Of a stretch of 64,000 nt of DNA, positions 48,155 through 56,843 are shown piece after piece. A model generated the notes under the pieces. The model was not told the DNA's origin. It saw nothing but the letters and a program-made list of their open reading frames with translations, and ran no database searches. The position numbers were made by a program, and so were the translations under genes. Location: contig NZ_BMZH01000012.1 in the NCBI RefSeq assembly GCF_014652695.1, positions 23,636 through 87,635 on the forward strand, in the 5' to 3' direction. This stretch comes from Algimonas arctica. GTDB lineage: Bacteria > Pseudomonadota > Alphaproteobacteria > Caulobacterales > Maricaulaceae. Every line of letters begins with the position of its first letter. Within the stretch, counting starts at the first letter, position 1.

Positions 48155-48816
48155 TACAGCGATCCGAGAATGGATTTGAAGATGTTGCTGCCATCAGTTC
48201 CACCATGCAGCGGATCGATAGCGCGTTCAGGGTGCGGCATCATGCCGAGGACATTCCCAGCTTGGTTTATGATTCCAGCAATATCGCCGCGAGAGCCATT
48301 GGGGTTGTCAACATAGCGAAAAACGACCTGACCACTGCCTTCAATCCGGCGAAGTGTATCGTCATCTGCAAAATAATTCCCGTCATGATGCGCGACGGGG
48401 ATGTCGATTTCATGTTTGGCGTCATAGAGTTTCGTGAAACGCGTTTGCGCATTGGCAAGCCGAAGCCGACTAATTTTGCAGACAAATTTTTGACCCGCAT
48501 TGCGCATGAGAGCGCCGGGCAGCATTCCAGCCTCGGTCAGGATTTGAAAACCATTGCAAATGCCAAGGACGGGTAGGCCGGCCTCTGCTTTTTGCTTCAA
48601 GTCTTTAATGACGGGGGATTGCGCGGCGATGGCGCCGGAGCGCAGATAGTCACCATAAGAAAATCCGCCTGGAACGACAACAAAACGTACATCATCAGGA
48701 ATGGATGTGTCCTTATGCCAGATCATATGCGGGGCTTTGCCCGTGTGGGTTTCCAGCGCGACGGCGGCGTCACGGTCGCAATTGGATGCGGGGAAGACGA
48801 TGACGGCGGTTTGCAC
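48154..48816 (-). CDS. purQ: Phosphoribosylformylglycinamidine synthase, glutaminase subunit
   Basis: 220 residues, class I glutamine amidotransferase. Nucleophile Cys87 in [10 protein letters not shown], and a C-terminal MMPHPER with the catalytic His and downstream Glu. Supplies ammonia to PurL. Between purS (2-nt gap) and purL (1-nt overlap). Confidence 0.97.
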   Translation of the reverse strand: MQTAVIVFPASNCDRDAAVALETHTGKAPHMIWHKDTSIPDDVRFVVVPGGFSYGDYLRSGAIAAQSPVIKDLKQKAEAGLPVLGICNGFQILTEAGMLPGALMRNAGQKFVCKISRLRLANAQTRFTKLYDAKHEIDIPVAHHDGNYFADDDTLRRIEGSGQVVFRYVDNPNGSRGDIAGIINQAGNVLGMMPHPERAIDPLHGGTDGSNIFKSILGSL

Positions 48817-48818
48817 GT

Positions 48819-49076
48819 CTATTCCTCCGTCTCGTCCAACTCGATGCGGTAGCTCTCGATCACCGTATTGGCGAGAAGCTTCTCACACATCTCTTTGACG
48901 CGGGCTTTGACAAGGTCACGCTCGCCATTGGCGAGCTTCAATTCGATCACCTTACCTTGCGTCGCATCTTGGACTTCTTCGAAGCCCAAATCATTGAGAG
49001 AGCTGGCAATGGTGCGTCCCTGGGGATCAAGCACGCCGGGTTTCAGGCCGACATAAACGCGGGCAATCATGGGCAT
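48819..49076 (-). CDS. purS: Phosphoribosylformylglycinamidine synthase subunit PurS
   Basis: 85 residues. Starts [19 protein letters not shown], the typical PurS N-terminus, and ends [13 protein letters not shown]. PurS bridges PurL and PurQ in the three-part enzyme. The start may be the ATG at 49076 or the one two codons later. Confidence 0.95.
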   Translation of the reverse strand: MPMIARVYVGLKPGVLDPQGRTIASSLNDLGFEEVQDATQGKVIELKLANGERDLVKARVKEMCEKLLANTVIESYRIELDETEE

Positions 49077-49084
49077 AACTCTGT

Positions 49085-49861
49085 TCAGTCGTTGGAGGAA
49101 ATGACGGATATATTGGCCGTCGAAGGGTTGGGTTTAAGGATGCCAAGTCGTGTGGCGACTTCTGTGTAGGCTTCTGTGACCTCGCCCAAATCACGGCGGA
49201 ACCGGTCTTTGTCGAGTTTCTTGTTAGTTTCCATGTCCCACAGACGGCAGCTATCCGGGCTAATTTCATCAGCGAGAATAATCATGTGATCGCCAAGACC
49301 ATCAGGATGGGCGAGCCGACCGAATTCAATTTTAAAGTCGACGAGGCGAATGCCGATGCCCGCGAACATGCCTTGTAGATAATCATTGATGCGCAAGGTC
49401 ATGGCGATGATTTCGTCCATCTCGCCCTGCGTCGCCCAACCAAAGGCATAAACATGTTCTTCAGCGACTAAAGGATCACCGAGGTCATCGCGCTTCAAGC
49501 AAAATTCGACGATAGAGCGGGGCAGTTTCTCACCCTCTTCAATGCCAAGGCGTACGGACATAGTCCCGGCGGCGACATTGCGGCAAATCACTTCAAGAGG
49601 AACAATTTCGACCTTTTTAATCAACTGCTCGCGCATGTTCAGGCGGCGGATGAAGTGAGTCGGAATGCCGATTTCCATCAAGCGCAGCATGATGAATTCG
49701 GAAATGCGGTTGTTCAGCACGCCCTTACCGTCAAGCGTGGCTTTCTTTTGCGCATTAAATGCGGTTGCGTCGTCCTTGAAATATTGGACGAGTGTACCCG
49801 GCTCCGGTCCTTCGTAAAGGATCTTGGCTTTGCCTTCGTAAATCTGCTTGCGGCGGCTCAT
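49085..49861 (-). CDS. purC: SAICAR synthetase
   Basis: 258 residues from the ATG at 49861; the longer frame to 49921 adds a non-conserved leader. [18 protein letters not shown] at the N-terminus, and [17 protein letters not shown] and LVDFKIEFG in the body. Joins aspartate to CAIR. First gene of purC-purS-purQ-purL-bolA-grxD; 8 nt separate it from purS. Confidence 0.97.
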   Translation of the reverse strand: MSRRKQIYEGKAKILYEGPEPGTLVQYFKDDATAFNAQKKATLDGKGVLNNRISEFIMLRLMEIGIPTHFIRRLNMREQLIKKVEIVPLEVICRNVAAGTMSVRLGIEEGEKLPRSIVEFCLKRDDLGDPLVAEEHVYAFGWATQGEMDEIIAMTLRINDYLQGMFAGIGIRLVDFKIEFGRLAHPDGLGDHMIILADEISPDSCRLWDMETNKKLDKDRFRRDLGEVTEAYTEVATRLGILKPNPSTANISVISSND

Positions 49862-50073
49862 CGGACGCTCAGCTCCCATGCAGTAAAATGGCCCCATAGA
49901 CGAGCACGCGCGGCGCGGCAACGGCAGGGCCGCACGGGACGCAGGGATAAGTCATGTGTTATCTCACCTGACGAACTTGTATCTTGCCGCCGGGGTAGGG
50001 GCTTTGTATTGACGGATTAAGATAAAACTCGACCGGACGCTTTCGTCCGCACGCCTCTGCTAAGGAATATACG

Positions 50074-50412
50074 ATGACGAGCTTTGATGACCGTAAAAAT
50101 GCTTCTGAGACCCGATTTGTTATGGACGCAGCAAAGGAATTCAAATCCGAAGCTCGCCGGAACAAAGCGCTCGGCCATTGGGCGGCGGGCTTGCTGGGCA
50201 AAGTTGATGCCGATGCGGACGCTTACGCGTTGCAAGTGATTGTCGCGGATATGGAAGAAGCGGGCGATGATGATGTTTTTCGTAAGCTACGCGGCGATCT
50301 CACGGCAGCCGGCATTGAGCTGTCCGACCAAGCGATTCGCGATCGGATGGCGGAAGAGCTGAAACTGGCGCGGGATCATGTTTACGCACAGGATTTGAAC
50401 GTAAACCGCTAA
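50074..50412 (+). CDS. DUF1476 protein, F1-ATPase inhibitor zeta subunit
   Basis: 112 residues, starting SFDDRKNASETRF, the conserved N-terminus of DUF1476 proteins. The Paracoccus denitrificans member is the zeta subunit, which binds F1 and blocks ATP hydrolysis. The rest is a helical bundle, as known for zeta. AAGGAAT precedes the ATG. Divergent from the purine operon. Confidence 0.88.
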   Translation: MTSFDDRKNASETRFVMDAAKEFKSEARRNKALGHWAAGLLGKVDADADAYALQVIVADMEEAGDDDVFRKLRGDLTAAGIELSDQAIRDRMAEELKLARDHVYAQDLNVNR

Positions 50413-50462
50413 TACGGTGTTCCCCCTAGTCGTCACGGCCATGCTTTAGTAAGCGACCCGCT

Positions 50463-50966
50463 ATGAACGCAAAAACACAGCACCGCATCGCTCTTTATCC
50501 TGGGACATTTGACCCGATGACCTTGGGTCATTTGGACATTATGAAACGCGCCTCACGCTTGTGTGACAAGCTAATTATCGGCGTTGCGATAAACCGCAGC
50601 AAGAACCCGGTCTTTGGTTTGGATGAGCGAGTCGAGATGGTCGAAAATGTCGTGGCCCCGTTTCGTGAGCGGATCGAAGTCGAGGTGAAGCCCTTTGAAG
50701 GGCTACTGATACACTTCGTTGAAGACTGCGGGGCGTCCATGATAGTTCGCGGCCTTCGGGCTGTGTCCGATTTTGAATATGAGTTTCAAATGGCCGGTAT
50801 GAACGACCGTTTGAATCCAGACATCGAAACGGTCTTCCTTATGGCGGACCCACAATATCAGACCATTGCGTCGCGTCTTGTCAAAGAGATCGCGCGGCTG
50901 GGTGGTAATATCGATCAATTCGTGACCCCGGAGGTCGCGGTGCGACTGAAGGACAAATATTCATGA
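50463..50966 (+). CDS. coaD: Phosphopantetheine adenylyltransferase
   Basis: 167 residues. N-terminal ALYPGTFDPMTLGHLDIMKRA contains the TxGH nucleotidyltransferase motif; VRGLRAVSDFEYEFQMA is the pantetheine site. Catalyses the fourth step of CoA synthesis. ATGA overlap with the following cyclophilin gene. Confidence 0.97.
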   Translation: MNAKTQHRIALYPGTFDPMTLGHLDIMKRASRLCDKLIIGVAINRSKNPVFGLDERVEMVENVVAPFRERIEVEVKPFEGLLIHFVEDCGASMIVRGLRAVSDFEYEFQMAGMNDRLNPDIETVFLMADPQYQTIASRLVKEIARLGGNIDQFVTPEVAVRLKDKYS

Positions 50967-51880
50967 AGATCTCATTCTCTTTGAAACCCCAACTTCGTTT
51001 GAAGGCGGCGGTTCGTCTCACGGCTTTGTCCACTCTGGCCATCGCGGGCCCTGCGTGTTCCGCTGAATCCACGGAAAGCTACGCTGACGGTGAAATTAAA
51101 TCGGCCGTGACGTTCCCAGAGACAGCTTGGCGCACGGTTGAGGCTGACAATCTCATGCTGATCGATACGGCTTACGGCGTCATCGGGGTGGAGCTTTTCC
51201 CTGAAATCGCGCCCAATCACGTGGCTCAAGTCAAAGCGTTGGTGCGCGATGGGTTTTATGATGGCGTTGTGTTTCACCGCGTCATTGTCGGATTTATGAA
51301 CCAGACGGGCGACGGCCAGAACGGCAACGGGACAGGCGATAGTGAATTGCCGGATATTGCCGCCGAGTTCACCTTTCGACGCGGCGAAGATATGGGCGTG
51401 ACCTTGGTATCCTCGCGCGGAAGTGAACGGCAGCAGATAGCGACGGGCTTTTACAAAGGCCTCCCAGTCGCGTCTCAACCGATTAGTCAGGCGATTTTAA
51501 CCAAGGACGGCAAAGTCGCGGCCTTTGGTCTTCATTGTAAGGGCGTCACGTCTATGGCGCGGACATCAGAGCCAAATAGTGCGAACAGCCAGTTTTTCCT
51601 TATGCGTGGCAAAGCCGAACATTTGGACGCGCAATATTCTGTCTGGGGCGCCACGGTTATGGGTTACGACTATCTGACGTCTTTTAAAGTCGGTGTCGTC
51701 GGTGAAGATGGATTTGTCCCGGATCAAATGAACAACGTAAAGATTGCGGCTGACTTACCCGAAGCAGATCGCCCGACCGTGCAAGTGCTCGATACAACGT
51801 CCGATGCGTTCACCAATTGGATTTCGACACAAAGTTATGATGATGTCTGCGACGTGCAGATCCCGTCCCGCACACAGTAA
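50963..51880 (+). CDS. Exported cyclophilin-type peptidyl-prolyl isomerase
   Basis: 305 residues. An N-terminal hydrophobic stretch (about 17-32) ends in AGPACSAES, which suits a Sec signal or a non-classical lipobox. The cyclophilin core includes FYDGVVFHRVIVGFM (Arg of the active site) and TSMARTSEPNSANSQFF. A long insert (about 125-185) compared with minimal cyclophilins. Catalyses proline isomerisation in the envelope. Overlaps coaD; followed 48 nt later by a cytoplasmic paralogue. Confidence 0.9.
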   Translation: MKISFSLKPQLRLKAAVRLTALSTLAIAGPACSAESTESYADGEIKSAVTFPETAWRTVEADNLMLIDTAYGVIGVELFPEIAPNHVAQVKALVRDGFYDGVVFHRVIVGFMNQTGDGQNGNGTGDSELPDIAAEFTFRRGEDMGVTLVSSRGSERQQIATGFYKGLPVASQPISQAILTKDGKVAAFGLHCKGVTSMARTSEPNSANSQFFLMRGKAEHLDAQYSVWGATVMGYDYLTSFKVGVVGEDGFVPDQMNNVKIAADLPEADRPTVQVLDTTSDAFTNWISTQSYDDVCDVQIPSRTQ

Positions 51881-51928
51881 TAACGTCAACCTCTCACACT
51901 TTTAAATTTAAGACTCTCAAGGTATATA

Positions 51929-52387
51929 ATGTCCGATAAACTTATCCTCACCGTCGATACGCAATCCGGCGAGACTGGCGACATCACGATTTTGCTGCGG
52001 CCTGATCTGGCTCCAAAACATGTCGCGCAGATCACGAAACTCGTCAAAGATGGTTTCTATGATGGATTGACTTTCCACCGTGTTATTGACGGTTTCATGG
52101 CGCAGGGCGGCTGCCCGGACGGCACTGGCATGGGCGGCGCGAAAAAGCAGATTCCAGCTGAGTTTAGCAAACATCCACATCTGCGTGGCGTTTGTTCCAT
52201 GGCTCGCAGTTCCAATCCGAACAGTGCGTCCAGTCAGTTCTTTATCTGTCTCGACGATGCGCAGTTCCTTGATAACCAATATACTGTCTGGGGCGAAGTC
52301 GAAGACGGCATGGACCTTGTTGACGCGCTGCCAAAGGGTGAGCCACCGCGCTATCCTGGCAAAATCGTCAAAGCGACAGTCGCTTAG
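51929..52387 (+). CDS. Cytoplasmic cyclophilin-type peptidyl-prolyl isomerase
   Basis: 152 residues without a signal peptide. Full catalytic pattern: FYDGLTFHRVIDGFMAQGG and VCSMARSSNPNSASSQFFI. Likely a paralogue of the exported isomerase directly upstream, serving the cytoplasm. Followed by queA and tgt. Confidence 0.95.
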   Translation: MSDKLILTVDTQSGETGDITILLRPDLAPKHVAQITKLVKDGFYDGLTFHRVIDGFMAQGGCPDGTGMGGAKKQIPAEFSKHPHLRGVCSMARSSNPNSASSQFFICLDDAQFLDNQYTVWGEVEDGMDLVDALPKGEPPRYPGKIVKATVA

Positions 52388-52423
52388 CGACTTTTGTAGT
52401 CGTCCTTTTTGGGCGTCACTGAC

Positions 52424-53461
52424 ATGGACGTCTCTGACTTTGATTTCGACTTGCCGGAGGCGCGGATTGCGCTCCGGCCGATAGAGCCGCGCGAACATGC
52501 GCGGCTTTTATGCGTGGGTGAGACACTTACGGATCATACTGTCGGCGATCTGCCGGATTTATTGCAGCCCGGTGATTTGCTCGTCCTTAATGATACAAAA
52601 GTCATTCCTGCGGCCTTGTCGGCTACACGTCCGGCGCGCGCGCAAGGCGGCGGTGGCGACGTATCGCTGACGATTAACTTGCATAAGCGGACCGCTCCCG
52701 ACCGGTGGCGCGCCTTTATTCGTCCTGCGAAACGGCTGCGGGAGGGAGACGCCGTCATCTTTTCAGACAGTTTCGTCGCGACGGTCGTGACCATCCGAGA
52801 CGGTGGCGATGTCGAGCTCACATTTGATCGGGCAGGGGGCGCGCTCGATACCGCTGTTTCCGCCCATGGTCGGACGCCTCTGCCCCCTTATATTGCAAAA
52901 AAGCGCGATGCGGACGCGCAAGACGAATCTGATTATCAGACGGTCTACGCCGATGATCCGGGCAGTGTTGCCGCACCGACGGCAGGCCTTCATTTTACGG
53001 ACGCCCTGTTTGCACGACTTGCCGAACATGGCGTCGAAATTGCCAAGCTAACCCTGCATGTCGGGGCAGGAACCTTCTTGCCGGTTAAGTCTGACCGGAC
53101 AGAAGATCATGATATGCATAGTGAGTGGTATGATATCGGTTCAGAGACGGCCGCGCAGATTGCCAAAGCGAAAGCCGAAGGGCGCAGGGTGGTCGCCGTT
53201 GGGACGACGTCTCTACGTGCCTTAGAGGCGTCAAATGGACACGCGGGTACGGGTGATACCAATATCTTCATCACGCCGGGCTACACATTCAAAGTGGTGG
53301 ATGGCTTAATGACCAATTTTCATCTGCCGCGCTCAACTCTGTTTATGCTTGTCAGCGCCTTGGTGGGAACTGACACAATGCAAACCGCTTACGCTCACGC
53401 GATAGAGACGGGTTATCGGTTTTACTCCTATGGTGATAGCTCACTGATCTGGCGACGATAA
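52424..53461 (+). CDS. queA: S-adenosylmethionine:tRNA ribosyltransferase-isomerase
   Basis: 345 residues from the ATG at 52424 (a TTG at 52409 would add five). QueA signatures: [12 protein letters not shown] at the start, [25 protein letters not shown] and [18 protein letters not shown]. Converts preQ1 in tRNA to epoxyqueuosine. Overlaps tgt by 1 nt (TAATG), so the two queuosine genes are co-translated. Confidence 0.96.
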   Translation: MDVSDFDFDLPEARIALRPIEPREHARLLCVGETLTDHTVGDLPDLLQPGDLLVLNDTKVIPAALSATRPARAQGGGGDVSLTINLHKRTAPDRWRAFIRPAKRLREGDAVIFSDSFVATVVTIRDGGDVELTFDRAGGALDTAVSAHGRTPLPPYIAKKRDADAQDESDYQTVYADDPGSVAAPTAGLHFTDALFARLAEHGVEIAKLTLHVGAGTFLPVKSDRTEDHDMHSEWYDIGSETAAQIAKAKAEGRRVVAVGTTSLRALEASNGHAGTGDTNIFITPGYTFKVVDGLMTNFHLPRSTLFMLVSALVGTDTMQTAYAHAIETGYRFYSYGDSSLIWRR

Positions 53462-54573
53462 TGGCTGTTTTCCCCTACGATATTCACGCGACCGATGGGC
53501 GCGCGCGGACTGGAACACTGCGCACAATGCGCGGTGACATCCAAACACCCGCCTTCATGCCGGTGGGAACTGCGGCCACAGTCAAGGGCGTCTATATGGA
53601 CCACGTCAGGCAAGCGGGCGCGGACATCATACTGGGCAACACGTATCACTTGATGCTGCGCCCCGGTGCGGAACGTATCGCGCGCTTAGGCGGATTGCAT
53701 AAGTTTTGCGGTTGGGACGGGCCGATGTTGACCGATTCGGGTGGGTTTCAGGTCTGGTCGCTCTCCAAGCTGCGCAAAATGAGTGAGGAAGGCGTCGAGT
53801 TTCGCTCGCATATTGACGGCAGCAAACACATGCTCAGCCCAGAGCGGTCGATGGAAATTCAGGCCGAATTGCTCGGCGCGGATATTTGTATGCAATTTGA
53901 CGAATGCACGCCCTTTCCCGCAACCCCCGATCAGGCTCGCGCCTCAATGGAATTGTCACTGCGGTGGGGCGCTCGCTCTCTCGCGGCTTTCGGGGATCGC
54001 CCTGACCAAACTCTGTTCGCGATTGTGCAAGGCTCCACCTATGCCGATTTACGCGCCGAATCAGCGCAACGTTCGATTGAGGCGGGCGGCTATGGCGGTT
54101 ACGCGATTGGCGGACTGGCCGTAGGTGAGGGGCATGAGATGATGTGTAGTGTTTTGGATGTCACGACGCCGCATTTACCCGCCGATCGTCCGCGCTACCT
54201 GATGGGCGTCGGAAAGCCAATTGACCTTGTTGAGGCGGTTTATCGGGGTGTCGACATGTTTGATTGTGTGATTCCGACGCGATCTGGACGGCATGGGCAA
54301 GTTTGGACGGACACGGGGCCTTACAATATTAGGAAGGCTGAATTTGCAGAGGATGACAGTCCGCTCGACCCCGCAATTGATTGTCCTGCCTCGCAAAATT
54401 ATTCAAAGGCTTACGTCCATCACTTGATTCGATCGGGTGAAATGTTGGGGCAAATGATCCTCTCACGGCATAATATCGCCTATTTTGAGGATTTAATGCG
54501 ACGAATTCGGACTGAAATCACCTCTGGGACCTATGACCGATTTGTCTCTGACTTCCGTGCGGCTTGGGCCTGA
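53461..54573 (+). CDS. tgt: tRNA-guanine transglycosylase with altered zinc site
   Basis: 370 residues. Catalytic residues are in place: Asp92 in [11 protein letters not shown] and the nucleophile Asp268 in [13 protein letters not shown]. The zinc site, normally CxCxxC-x25-H, reads Ile306-Asp-Cys308-Pro-Ala-Ser311 ... His337, so two of the three cysteines are replaced (first by Ile, third by Ser). It exchanges guanine 34 for preQ1 in GUN-anticodon tRNAs. Adjacent to queA. Family certain; the lost ligands raise the question whether zinc is still bound. Confidence 0.95.
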   Translation: MAVFPYDIHATDGRARTGTLRTMRGDIQTPAFMPVGTAATVKGVYMDHVRQAGADIILGNTYHLMLRPGAERIARLGGLHKFCGWDGPMLTDSGGFQVWSLSKLRKMSEEGVEFRSHIDGSKHMLSPERSMEIQAELLGADICMQFDECTPFPATPDQARASMELSLRWGARSLAAFGDRPDQTLFAIVQGSTYADLRAESAQRSIEAGGYGGYAIGGLAVGEGHEMMCSVLDVTTPHLPADRPRYLMGVGKPIDLVEAVYRGVDMFDCVIPTRSGRHGQVWTDTGPYNIRKAEFAEDDSPLDPAIDCPASQNYSKAYVHHLIRSGEMLGQMILSRHNIAYFEDLMRRIRTEITSGTYDRFVSDFRAAWA

Positions 54574-54628
54574 GGCGAGCCTGTGAACTGGCTTATCAAT
54601 TTGTCTGTAAACTCCACTGCGAAACGGG

Positions 54629-54657
54629 TTGACCTCGCGCTTGGCCGCGCCTAGTTA
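54629..54657 (+). promoter_or_regulatory. Predicted promoter of tRNA-Lys
   Basis: TTGACC (54629-54634), a 17-nt spacer and TAGTTA (54652-54657), with a GC-rich discriminator behind it, as is common for stable RNA promoters. The predicted start is about 45 nt before the tRNA. Confidence 0.6.
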
Positions 54658-54708
54658 GCGCGCGCTTTCGCAGGCTCTAAGTATCCCTGCTTTATACCTT
54701 TATGGTAA

Positions 54709-54784
54709 GCGCCCATAGCTCAGTTGGTAGAGCGCCTCACTTTTAATGAGGATGTCGACGGTTCGAGTCCGTCTGGGCGTACCA
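54709..54784 (+). tRNA. tRNA-Lys (anticodon TTT)
   Basis: 76 nt with encoded CCA. Acceptor GCGCCCA pairs with TGGGCGT (one G-U pair at the end), D-arm AGCTCAGTTGGTAGAGC, anticodon loop CTTTTAA (TTT), T-arm GACGGTTCGAGTCCGTC. An 11-bp inverted repeat starts inside its CCA end. Confidence 0.97.
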
Positions 54785-54828
54785 AAGGTTTAACTTTTAA
54801 TGACAATTTGATTCGTCTAAACCTTTGG
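54782..54828. repeat. Inverted repeat at the 3' end of tRNA-Lys
   Basis: CCAAAGGTTTA (54782-54792) and TAAACCTTTGG (54818-54828) are perfect 11-bp arms separated by 25 nt. The first arm includes three bases of the tRNA CCA end. No long T-tract follows. It may be a terminator or processing structure; an old att site is possible but no integrase gene is present. Confidence 0.6.
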
Positions 54829-55004
54829 ATGTGGTGCAGTTTTGCAACATTCTTATGGGATTCGACTTAAAAGTTCATCGAAATGCGAAACTCTCGTTGG
54901 TAATTTGGAACTGTTTCGTATATCACCCGTATAGGAAACGTGTCCCTGGGGGGCGCAAAACCTAAATCAAACTAATGGCTTTGGTCCATTTACGGAGGAA
55001 TATC

Positions 55005-56366
55005 ATGAAGCATCGGCTTCTAATCGCGGCAGCTGCGACAGCGCTTATGGCCGCGCCGTCACTCGCATCCGCACAAGACAGCGGCGTTTATATCAAGGCA
55101 CAAGCCGGGTATGGCGTTATTACAGATTCTGACGTTTCGGTTGGACCGGCAGCGTCAAATGGCATTCAAGGCGTCGTTGCTGGCCAAGGCAACTTGGCAT
55201 TGGGCCTCGGCATTGGTTACGATTTAGGCAAAAACTGGCGTATCGAGCTTGATGGTTCATCGCTCTATAACGAACTCGGCACTGTTGGTGGGCAACCACA
55301 ATCAAATGCTAAGATCCAAGCTAGCTCGCTTATGCTGAATGCAATCTATGACTTCTCAGACTTCGGTCGTTGGGAGCCTTATGTTGGTGCCGGTCTTGGT
55401 ATTACATCTGGCGACATCTCCATGTCAGCTTCAGACTTCTTGAACGACACTGGAACAGTCCTTGTTTCCAACCCAGCTTGTATTGGTACAGCTCCTGCTG
55501 GCGCCGCACGGTCTTGCAGCGCGAACGACAGCGAAACAAACTTCGCTTGGAACCTGATTGCGGGTCTTGGCTACAACATCACTGACAACCTGACATGGGA
55601 CACTAACTATCGTTATATCGATATGGGTGATTTCTCTATTGATGGTGACTTCGTACATCAATCAACACCTGCGGGCACACCGGTCAGAGCCGATCTGACG
55701 TCAGTTGTTGAAGATGTATCAGCGCACGTGCTGATGACAGGCTTCCGTTACCGCTTTGGTAAATCGGCTCCCGTTGTCGTTCCTGTGCTTCCACCAGTAC
55801 CTGTGACTTACACATGTTGGGATGGTTCAACTGAAGTTACTGATCTCAACCTCTGCCCAGTTCAGACATTCACATGTTGGGACGGCTCGACAGAAGTCAC
55901 TGATCTTGATCTGTGTCCTGCTCAAGTCACATACTACACATGTAGTGATGGTGTAACGAGCGTGACAGATTTGGCAGCTTGCCCAATCATCACGTGCCAA
56001 GAGCAATTCCGTCAAGAATTGATCTATTATGAGTTTGATAAAGGTCAGTCTGCGGAAACACGGAACACAATCAACCGCATCCTTGACGTTGGTCAGTACT
56101 GTAACATCAGCAGCGTTCGCGTTGTCGGTCACACAGATACATCCGGTACAGCAGCCTACAACTTGGGTCTGTCAAAACGCCGTGCGTCTGACGCACAAGA
56201 AGAGCTCGTCCGTCAGGGCGTAAGCGGCGCGATGATCTCGTCCGAAGGTAAAGGCGAAACAGAACCGTTCGTCCAAACTGGCAACGGCGTTCGTGAGCAG
56301 CTTAACCGTCGTACGGAAGTTCTGATCACTTTGTCGGATGTCGGCACAGCGATGATGAGCAACTAA
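55005..56366 (+). CDS. OmpA-family outer-membrane protein with cysteine repeats
   Basis: 453 residues from the ATG at 55005, preceded by GGAGGAA. Signal peptide MKHRLLIAAAATALMAAPSLASA with cleavage after residue 23. Residues 24-260 form an OmpA-type eight-strand beta barrel (GVYIKAQAGYGV to HVLMTGFRYRFG). A Pro-rich turn and three 20-residue cysteine repeats follow (about 267-329), then the OmpA peptidoglycan-binding domain (ELIYYEFDKGQSAETR, VVGHTDTSGTAAYN, LSKRRASDAQ). It tethers the outer membrane to the wall. Low-complexity, codon-biased sequence suggests high expression. Confidence 0.93.
   Translation: MKHRLLIAAAATALMAAPSLASAQDSGVYIKAQAGYGVITDSDVSVGPAASNGIQGVVAGQGNLALGLGIGYDLGKNWRIELDGSSLYNELGTVGGQPQSNAKIQASSLMLNAIYDFSDFGRWEPYVGAGLGITSGDISMSASDFLNDTGTVLVSNPACIGTAPAGAARSCSANDSETNFAWNLIAGLGYNITDNLTWDTNYRYIDMGDFSIDGDFVHQSTPAGTPVRADLTSVVEDVSAHVLMTGFRYRFGKSAPVVVPVLPPVPVTYTCWDGSTEVTDLNLCPVQTFTCWDGSTEVTDLDLCPAQVTYYTCSDGVTSVTDLAACPIITCQEQFRQELIYYEFDKGQSAETRNTINRILDVGQYCNISSVRVVGHTDTSGTAAYNLGLSKRRASDAQEELVRQGVSGAMISSEGKGETEPFVQTGNGVREQLNRRTEVLITLSDVGTAMMSN
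55803..55990 (+). repeat. Three tandem about 60-nt repeats in the OmpA-family gene
   Basis: Units encode TYTCWDGSTEVTDLNLCP, TFTCWDGSTEVTDLDLCP and a diverged YYTCSDGVTSVTDLAACP. The first two are nearly identical in DNA too. Each unit has two cysteines, which would form a disulfide in the periplasm, and an Asp-rich loop. Confidence 0.85.
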
Positions 56367-56389
56367 GCTCCACACGATAACTAATTTTA

Positions 56390-56418
56390 AGCCCGGCTCA
56401 TTGAGCCGGGCTTTTTTT
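56390..56418 (+). terminator. Intrinsic terminator of the OmpA-family gene
   Basis: Stem GCCCGGCTC / GAGCCGGGC with loop ATT, followed by seven T residues. Confidence 0.93.
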
Positions 56419-56794
56419 ATGCCTGATGCAGAGAATTTATCCGTAAGATGAATTCGTAAGTCATGACGTTCATTTTAAGACGCCCCAATCATAGTTCGTG
56501 CCAGCAGTCGCGGGCAGAGAAATCGACTGTAAATCAATAAGCGCGATGCGGCATGGGCGAGGGCGCTAGCCAGGCACATGTCGATCGTTGATGTGGCTAT
56601 GGATATCGCGCAGACACTGAGGCCTTTCTTCGCGGTCCTAATGTATAGGGTGAGCGGAAATACCGAACGGATAATGATAAGAGCGCAGTCCTGAAGACAC
56701 GCACAAACGCACAAACGCGCTCACGAAATCTGAGGCCAGAAAGCAGGCTTCAATAATCCCCTTGTTTGACGCAAAATTATGGTCATAAATGCCG
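56419..56794. other. Gene-free stretch before the xylanase gene
   Basis: About 375 nt with no convincing gene. A 79-codon minus-strand frame (56475-56714) has no recognisable family or ribosome site. A short direct repeat of ACGCACAA units lies near 56697-56718. The promoter/operator of the xylanase gene begins at its right edge. Confidence 0.6.
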
Positions 56795-56823
56795 TTACGT
56801 ATGACAGCGCTGTCAATTATAAG
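56795..56823 (+). promoter_or_regulatory. Xylanase promoter with palindromic operator
   Basis: The 14-bp palindrome TGACAGCGCTGTCA lies at 56802-56815. A possible core promoter surrounds it: TTACGT (56795-56800), 17-nt spacer, TATAAG (56818-56823). The palindrome fills the spacer, so a bound protein would block RNA polymerase. The palindrome and its 28-nt distance to the ATG are the same as upstream of gap. Confidence 0.7.
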
Positions 56824-56843
56824 CCGTAAGCGTAGGGGATAAG

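Noticed and set aside
56475..56714. 79-codon minus-strand frame before the xylanase gene
   Set aside because: Odd composition, no family, no ribosome site; most likely chance.
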